Shown piece after piece: positions 60,133 to 64,000 of a stretch of DNA of 64,000 nt. Within the stretch, counting starts at the first letter, position 1; the number at the start of each line of letters is the position of its first letter. The stretch covers positions 372,001-436,000 of the forward strand of contig DATELH010000002.1 in the NCBI GenBank assembly GCA_035276765.1, in the 5' to 3' direction. Origin of the DNA: DATASD01 sp035276765 (GTDB lineage Bacteria > Patescibacteriota > Saccharimonadia > Saccharimonadales > UBA4665). The position numbers and the translations under genes were made by a program. The notes under the pieces are model-generated. The model ran no database searches and was not told the DNA's origin. It was given only the letters and a program-made list of their open reading frames with translations.

Positions 60133-61695
60133 CTAGGCTAAATGTCGCCAGGAGCCATCCGGCATTTGTTCCATACTAGCCGTAATCCGACTCGGATTAC
60201 CGTACCCACGGAGAGCGGGACGACGTCCAAAAGTTCGGATATCCATTTGACCAAATGAAACGGTTCCAACTTTGCGGTCGTCACGGAAGTATTCGATTAC
60301 GGCCGTAGTTAGCGCGTCGACCAGGTCGTCATGCTTTTCAATACCGAAGCCGGTCAGTTGCGTGATCAGCTCCTCACAGCCGTGCTCGGGGAACAGAATG
60401 ACACCGCGCTGGATTTTGTCAGCGATCATATTGAGCCGAGTGCGTTTGTCGGCTTTTGGGGTTACGCCAGTTACATCGTAACCATCAGCCTCCAGCTGTT
60501 GCGGCACCGCCGCCTGGTACGCCGTCTGCTCAACGTAAAACTTCGGGCCATGATGAACTGCATCCAGTTCGCGCAGTACGTTCATAGTAGTTGGAAAGCT
60601 GACACGTTTGTTAAACGGCCGGGGCAGTATGTAGAGCCGAGCACTTTCGCCCAAGCCCCGCACGTCCAAGGTAACAATTGCCGTATAGTCAGCCTTATCA
60701 CTTTCGGATACTGCGAGATCGACGCCGATCACGATGCGCCGGTATTGACCGCTCAGGAGGGTGGGCAGCTCGGGATAAGTGTGTATCATGTGCCGGCGGA
60801 TGATCTGGTCGTCATCCGACACAAGGTGCAGCATATACTCGCGTTCCCACATGATCGGGCTATCGATCCGGCGCTTCAGCTGCTGCACATCTGCCATACT
60901 TTTGAAGCGCCCCGGCCAAAGTGGCACATCCTTAACTACAATAGGGAACTCCAGGAACTGACCATTTCGTGTACCGCTGACAAATCCTGCCTTCAGGCGC
61001 ATCAGAAGGGAATCCTCATGCAGCAGGTTACCAACTGTGACGAACTTGGTATTGTCCGAGCCAAGCGGCAGCAGTTCACCGGTGAACCACTCATACGTTT
61101 TCCGGCGGCCTTCAGCAGTTTTAACCGAGGCGCTGTCCTCAACGTCATCAGCAATGATGAGGTCGGGGCGGTACGGCCCATGCCGCAATCCACGCATACC
61201 TTGTTCGCGCGACAGGGCAATGATCTTCGCCTTAAACTTCGGTAGCGTAATTGCACTAATGCCCAGCTCATTTTCCTCGGCGTCATACGGCCAGAAATCT
61301 TTGTGCATCAGCTCGTTGTCGTCGAGTTCTGCAGCAATATTCTTGAGATGCTGCTGCGCCTGCGATTGGGTCTGGCTGACGATCACCACGTACTTCTTCT
61401 GCAGCTCGCCCGTGATTGCCCAGAGCGGGAAAGCCGTAGTTATGAGCGTCGACTTACCGCTCTCCCGGAAAGCCATCACGACCAGATGCTCAATCGTCGG
61501 ATCGCCGGCAGCAGCAATGATCTGCTTCTGGAAATCGGCCGTGGGATAGGTGACATAGTGACCGAAATACAAATGAAAGAACCACAGGAAGCTGGACTGG
61601 CCGAGTTTGAGCCGCACCGGCCGCTGCGTGGCGAGATCAGCAAAATCCCGGGGTGTCAGCGTGCTGAAGTCGGGGACACTATTCAGATTGTTCAT
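60133..61695 (-). CDS. Phage terminase large subunit
   Basis: 520 residues. The ATPase half has Walker A VVMAFRESGKSTLITTAF, coupling region KKYVVIVSQTQSQAQQHL and Walker B DLIIADDVEDSAS. The RNase H-like nuclease half has IVIGVDLAVSESDKADYTAI with its first Asp, and a final HDDLVDALTTAVIEY. Both catalytic halves are intact. Its start overlaps the TerS end by 17 bp. It packages phage DNA into a prohead, yet no portal or capsid gene follows. Confidence 0.92.
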   Translation of the reverse strand: MNNLNSVPDFSTLTPRDFADLATQRPVRLKLGQSSFLWFFHLYFGHYVTYPTADFQKQIIAAAGDPTIEHLVVMAFRESGKSTLITTAFPLWAITGELQKKYVVIVSQTQSQAQQHLKNIAAELDDNELMHKDFWPYDAEENELGISAITLPKFKAKIIALSREQGMRGLRHGPYRPDLIIADDVEDSASVKTAEGRRKTYEWFTGELLPLGSDNTKFVTVGNLLHEDSLLMRLKAGFVSGTRNGQFLEFPIVVKDVPLWPGRFKSMADVQQLKRRIDSPIMWEREYMLHLVSDDDQIIRRHMIHTYPELPTLLSGQYRRIVIGVDLAVSESDKADYTAIVTLDVRGLGESARLYILPRPFNKRVSFPTTMNVLRELDAVHHGPKFYVEQTAYQAAVPQQLEADGYDVTGVTPKADKRTRLNMIADKIQRGVILFPEHGCEELITQLTGFGIEKHDDLVDALTTAVIEYFRDDRKVGTVSFGQMDIRTFGRRPALRGYGNPSRITASMEQMPDGSWRHLA

Positions 61696-62089
61696 CGGAT
61701 TGCTCCTTCAGGAGACCAGCCATCGACAGCGCCCGCGACACCAGCTCGGCCTGCTCGGGTGTCAGTTCCTCGGTCTCATGCCTCACATTCGCGTCGACCT
61801 TAATGCGTGTTTCATACACCGGATGGTGGTGCTTGAGCCAGAAGGTAATTGCCGACATGTTTTTGTCCTTAATAGCCGAGATGAGCTGGCTCTCGGCCAG
61901 GTCATTAATGCGATCGGCACTCTGGGCAATGGCCTCATCGCAGGCTTCCGCAAATACCTCGTCGTCTTTGCGCCAGCGGTAGTAGGTAGCCCGCGGCAGA
62001 CCAACCTGCTTGCAGGCTACCTCCACGATCGGCATTTTCCGCAGTTTTTCGAGCAGCTTTTTCTTGTCGACAGACTGATTCCGGCTCAC
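61679..62089 (-). CDS. Phage terminase small subunit
   Basis: About 136 residues from GTG 62089, which forms a GTGA overlap with the methyltransferase stop. The N-terminal helix-turn-helix (IVEVACKQVGLPRATYYRWR) binds packaging sites, then a helical oligomerisation part (EACDEAIAQSADRINDLAES) and FWLKHHHPVYETRI follow, a pattern of the helix-turn-helix_57-like TerS group. A TTG 13 codons earlier is less likely. Confidence 0.8.
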   Translation of the reverse strand: MSRNQSVDKKKLLEKLRKMPIVEVACKQVGLPRATYYRWRKDDEVFAEACDEAIAQSADRINDLAESQLISAIKDKNMSAITFWLKHHHPVYETRIKVDANVRHETEELTPEQAELVSRALSMAGLLKEQSDEQSE

Positions 62090-63426
62090 GACAATTTCTC
62101 CCGCTTCAGGCCGGTCAGTTTTTCCCAACGCTTGAGTGCCACCTCAGCGTACACAGGTGATTTTTCCATGATGTAGCACCGGCGGTTGAGTTTGGTTGCC
62201 GCGATGAGCGTGCTGCCACTGCCGCAGAATGGCTCGACCACAAGATCGCCACGCTTTGTAAGTACTTTGATGTAGGGAATGAGTATTTCAATTGGCTTCG
62301 TGCCGAAGATCACCCCTTGACCGGAACTTTTTTCATCACTGGCCTGGTAGTCAATGAAATCGGTAGGCTGGTAGCGCTTACCGCCTTCATAGCCCTCCCA
62401 CTGCGGTTTGCCGGCAATGGCATAGAGCGCTGTTTCGTATTCTTCCTGCAAGCCATCCGGTTCCTCGTCATGGTTGTACTCGACGGTACCGGATGCGCCA
62501 ACCATGGCGATATCGTGCTTACTGAAAAACTTATACTTAGCCGCAAAGCCCTGGTGACGGTTCGGCAAGTGCCAAACAATCATGTTTTTGACTTTCCAGT
62601 TGTTGTCTTCGAGCCCCTGCCAAATTGTGCGCAAATTTTTCCAATTTTCGTATACAATGATGCTGAAATCGGGCTTTGCCGCTTTGGCCACATTCGCCAT
62701 CCAGAGGTCAGTGAAGTTGTCCGGCAGCACATCGGTTTCAAGATAGCGCCGGTTGCGTTTCGCGCCGAAGCCGGTCACCGGCTTGCCGGCACGTTTGGCG
62801 TGCAGATAATCTAAGATGTACGGAGGATCAGTGAGACACATGTCGGCTTGCTCGCCGTTCATGAGCTTGGCGAAATCCTCGGGAACGGTGCTGTCGCCTA
62901 CCATCAGGCGGGAATCGCCGAGCTTATAGACGTCGCCTTTCTGAGCTTCCACCTTTTTAATGTCAAGCTTTTCCAGCTCCTTTTTTAGATCGAACTGCTC
63001 GGGCTCATCTGCTATGTCACTGAAAATCTCATCTTGCTCCTCGCTGCTGAAGCCGACTTCATCCAAGAGTACGGGATCATATTCCGCCAGCAGCTCAAAA
63101 TCCCAGTCGCCCAGGTTTTTGTTAAGTCGCAGGTTTAGCTCTTTCTCCTTAGCCTCATCTGGAATATTTACATATACAACGGGCATCTCTTTAAAGCCCA
63201 TATCTTTGGCGACCTTCAGGCGAAAGTGTCCGCCGATTACAACATTGCGTCGATTTAGTGCACCGTTCACAACGATCGGGTCAACCAAACCGAATTGTTT
63301 AATGCTCTGCGTGAGCTGAACAGTGGATTCTTCTGACCAGCGGCGAGGATTGTAGATAGCCGGTTTGAGTTCGGCAATACTAACCATCTCGATGTTAAGG
63401 TTGGTATTAGGTATTGAAGCTTCCAT
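62086..63426 (-). CDS. ParB-domain / beta-class DNA methyltransferase fusion
   Basis: About 446 residues from ATG 63426, preceded by AGGAGGTG at 6 nt; the longer open frame runs into the leader. Residues ~10-110 are a ParB/Srx-like nuclease domain (AELKPAIYNPRRW, GGHFRLKVAKDMGF). Residues ~190-440 hold an amino-methyltransferase with DPPY first (CLTDPPYILDYLHAK) and FxGxG later (VVEPFCGSGSTLIAATKL), the beta-class order. Common in phages, where it shields DNA from host restriction or marks DNA for packaging. It heads the packaging operon. Confidence 0.9.
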   Translation of the reverse strand: MEASIPNTNLNIEMVSIAELKPAIYNPRRWSEESTVQLTQSIKQFGLVDPIVVNGALNRRNVVIGGHFRLKVAKDMGFKEMPVVYVNIPDEAKEKELNLRLNKNLGDWDFELLAEYDPVLLDEVGFSSEEQDEIFSDIADEPEQFDLKKELEKLDIKKVEAQKGDVYKLGDSRLMVGDSTVPEDFAKLMNGEQADMCLTDPPYILDYLHAKRAGKPVTGFGAKRNRRYLETDVLPDNFTDLWMANVAKAAKPDFSIIVYENWKNLRTIWQGLEDNNWKVKNMIVWHLPNRHQGFAAKYKFFSKHDIAMVGASGTVEYNHDEEPDGLQEEYETALYAIAGKPQWEGYEGGKRYQPTDFIDYQASDEKSSGQGVIFGTKPIEILIPYIKVLTKRGDLVVEPFCGSGSTLIAATKLNRRCYIMEKSPVYAEVALKRWEKLTGLKREKLS

Positions 63427-63668
63427 AGCTTCACCTCCTTTATGATCATTTGGTAATAACCATAAATCCTTTGCATGAAGCTTTTTTGACATACAAAAAA
63501 GCCGAGCACAAAGAATTAACCACAAGACACTCGTAAGTGTCTGCGATCAATTCCTCACGATCGGCTTTATTTCTTTAGCAGCCTTTTTCTGATCCCGATA
63601 TGGAATTTTATGGATGTTCAATTGTTAATGAACAATTTCATAATACTGCTGCAATACAGTGTTTGCAA
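63427..63668 (-). promoter_or_regulatory. Promoter, operator and attenuator-like hairpin before the packaging operon
   Basis: On the minus strand -35 TTGCAA (63668-63663) and -10 TATTAT (63645-63640) are 17 bp apart. The dyad ATTGTT-CATT-AACAAT (63636-63621) covers the start site and is a likely repressor operator. About 65 nt into the leader a large hairpin spans 63568-63496 (AAAGCCGA/TCGGCTTT outer stem, GACAC/GTGTC inner stem) and is followed by a T-tract, so most transcripts could stop there unless antitermination occurs. This covers the ~315 bp without a gene. Confidence 0.55.
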
Positions 63669-63741
63669 GTTATAACGATGACAATAAAGCTCCATTAACA
63701 GCCTTCCAAGTTCTCTATACCTAAGCTAAAGTAGCTCCACT

Positions 63742-63996
63742 ATGAAGACACCACCATCCAAAGAACGAGCCGAAAGTAGGGTAGTTAATAGATACCACAA
63801 GTTATACAAACCACTCGTAGAACTGGTGGACGCCTTGCAGGATCTGGAACCGGGCGGGACACTCGTCGACAACATCAGGATAGGAAAGTCGGAAGTCGAT
63901 AAACAAGTTCACATAGAATATACCGCCCATCCAGTAACGCTGACGATTAAAGATAGTGATCAAGCTTTTGTATTGAGAATAGCAGGACATCCATAG
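63742..63996 (+). CDS. Small hypothetical protein of the mobile element
   Basis: 84 residues from ATG 63742, stop at 63994-63996. No family recognised. The N terminus is basic and helical (KERAESRVVNRYHKLYKPLV), then a beta-rich part (HIEYTAHPVTLTIKDSDQAF). It is divergent from the packaging operon across the operator region, the usual position of a small phage regulator, but no helix-turn-helix is evident. Confidence 0.45.
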   Translation: MKTPPSKERAESRVVNRYHKLYKPLVELVDALQDLEPGGTLVDNIRIGKSEVDKQVHIEYTAHPVTLTIKDSDQAFVLRIAGHP

Positions 63997-64000
63997 TTAG

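Noticed and set aside
1..64000. TGA recoding as glycine (Gracilibacteria/Absconditabacteria code)
   Set aside because: Core genes contain no in-frame TGA and several end at TGA in tight overlaps (GTGA, ATGA).
1..64000. CRISPR array
   Set aside because: No series of regularly spaced direct repeats and no cas genes were seen.

Overview
The window looks like the chromosome of a small-genome bacterium of the Candidate Phyla Radiation, most likely an environmental Saccharibacterium (TM7). This is inference from gene content: a complete F-type ATP synthase, a type-2 NADH dehydrogenase and a GlcD-type flavin oxidase, large secreted beta-rich proteins, a secreted thermonuclease, an orphan CobO-like protein, and little biosynthesis. 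The genetic code looks standard, with TGA used as stop. Many genes start with ATG only 6-9 nt after a TANNNT -10 hexamer and have no Shine-Dalgarno sequence, so leaderless mRNAs seem common. Genes inside operons use AGGAGG-type sites.

Layout. 1-12 kb: two DHA2-type drug exporters, an SDR enzyme with a divergent HxlR regulator, a methyltransferase, tRNA-Gln, inositol-phosphate synthase with a divergent LysR regulator, a MarR/exporter pair with two direct-repeat operators, and an MscS channel. 12-18 kb: a surface-protein locus with a DUF916-like membrane-anchored protein, two related secreted proteins and an 865-residue fibre/adhesin-like protein. 18-31 kb: an RRM protein with a long leader, a DEAD-box helicase, redox flavoproteins, paired lipoproteins, a UvrD-like helicase-nuclease carrying a palindromic insertion, and an aquaporin. 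31-38 kb: atpZ-B-E-F-H-A-G-(extra small gene)-D-C on the minus strand. 38-47 kb: glutaredoxin, CobO-like, lipid-kinase-like, P-loop kinase, secreted nuclease, glycosyltransferase, glycoside hydrolase, two alpha/beta hydrolases, smpB and tRNA-Asn.

From just after tRNA-Asn (47.2 kb) to the right edge the DNA is a mobile element, AT-rich in its first 11 kb. It starts with a hairpin RNA, a zinc-ribbon membrane protein and a large serine integrase. A defence island follows: a DUF4268 nuclease-like protein, a PLD-nuclease/SNF2-helicase protein, and a translationally coupled Eco57I-type adenine methyltransferase. The methyltransferase 3' end (target-recognition domain) faces a second, inverted, promoterless copy of the same domain. 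Both copies begin with an identical 23-bp inverted repeat and share a 93-bp identical block. An Mpi-type DNA invertase gene lies just outside the second repeat. Inversion would fuse the alternative domain in frame. This appears to be a phase-variable specificity switch for a restriction-like system and is the most interesting object in the window.

The last 5.5 kb carry phage packaging genes (ParB-methyltransferase, TerS, TerL) on the minus strand. No portal or capsid gene follows TerL. Instead there are two single-gene units, each starting with the same promoter block and a 5' leader that can form mutually exclusive helices. One of these helices would hide the ribosome-binding site, so the leaders look like RNA switches of unknown class.
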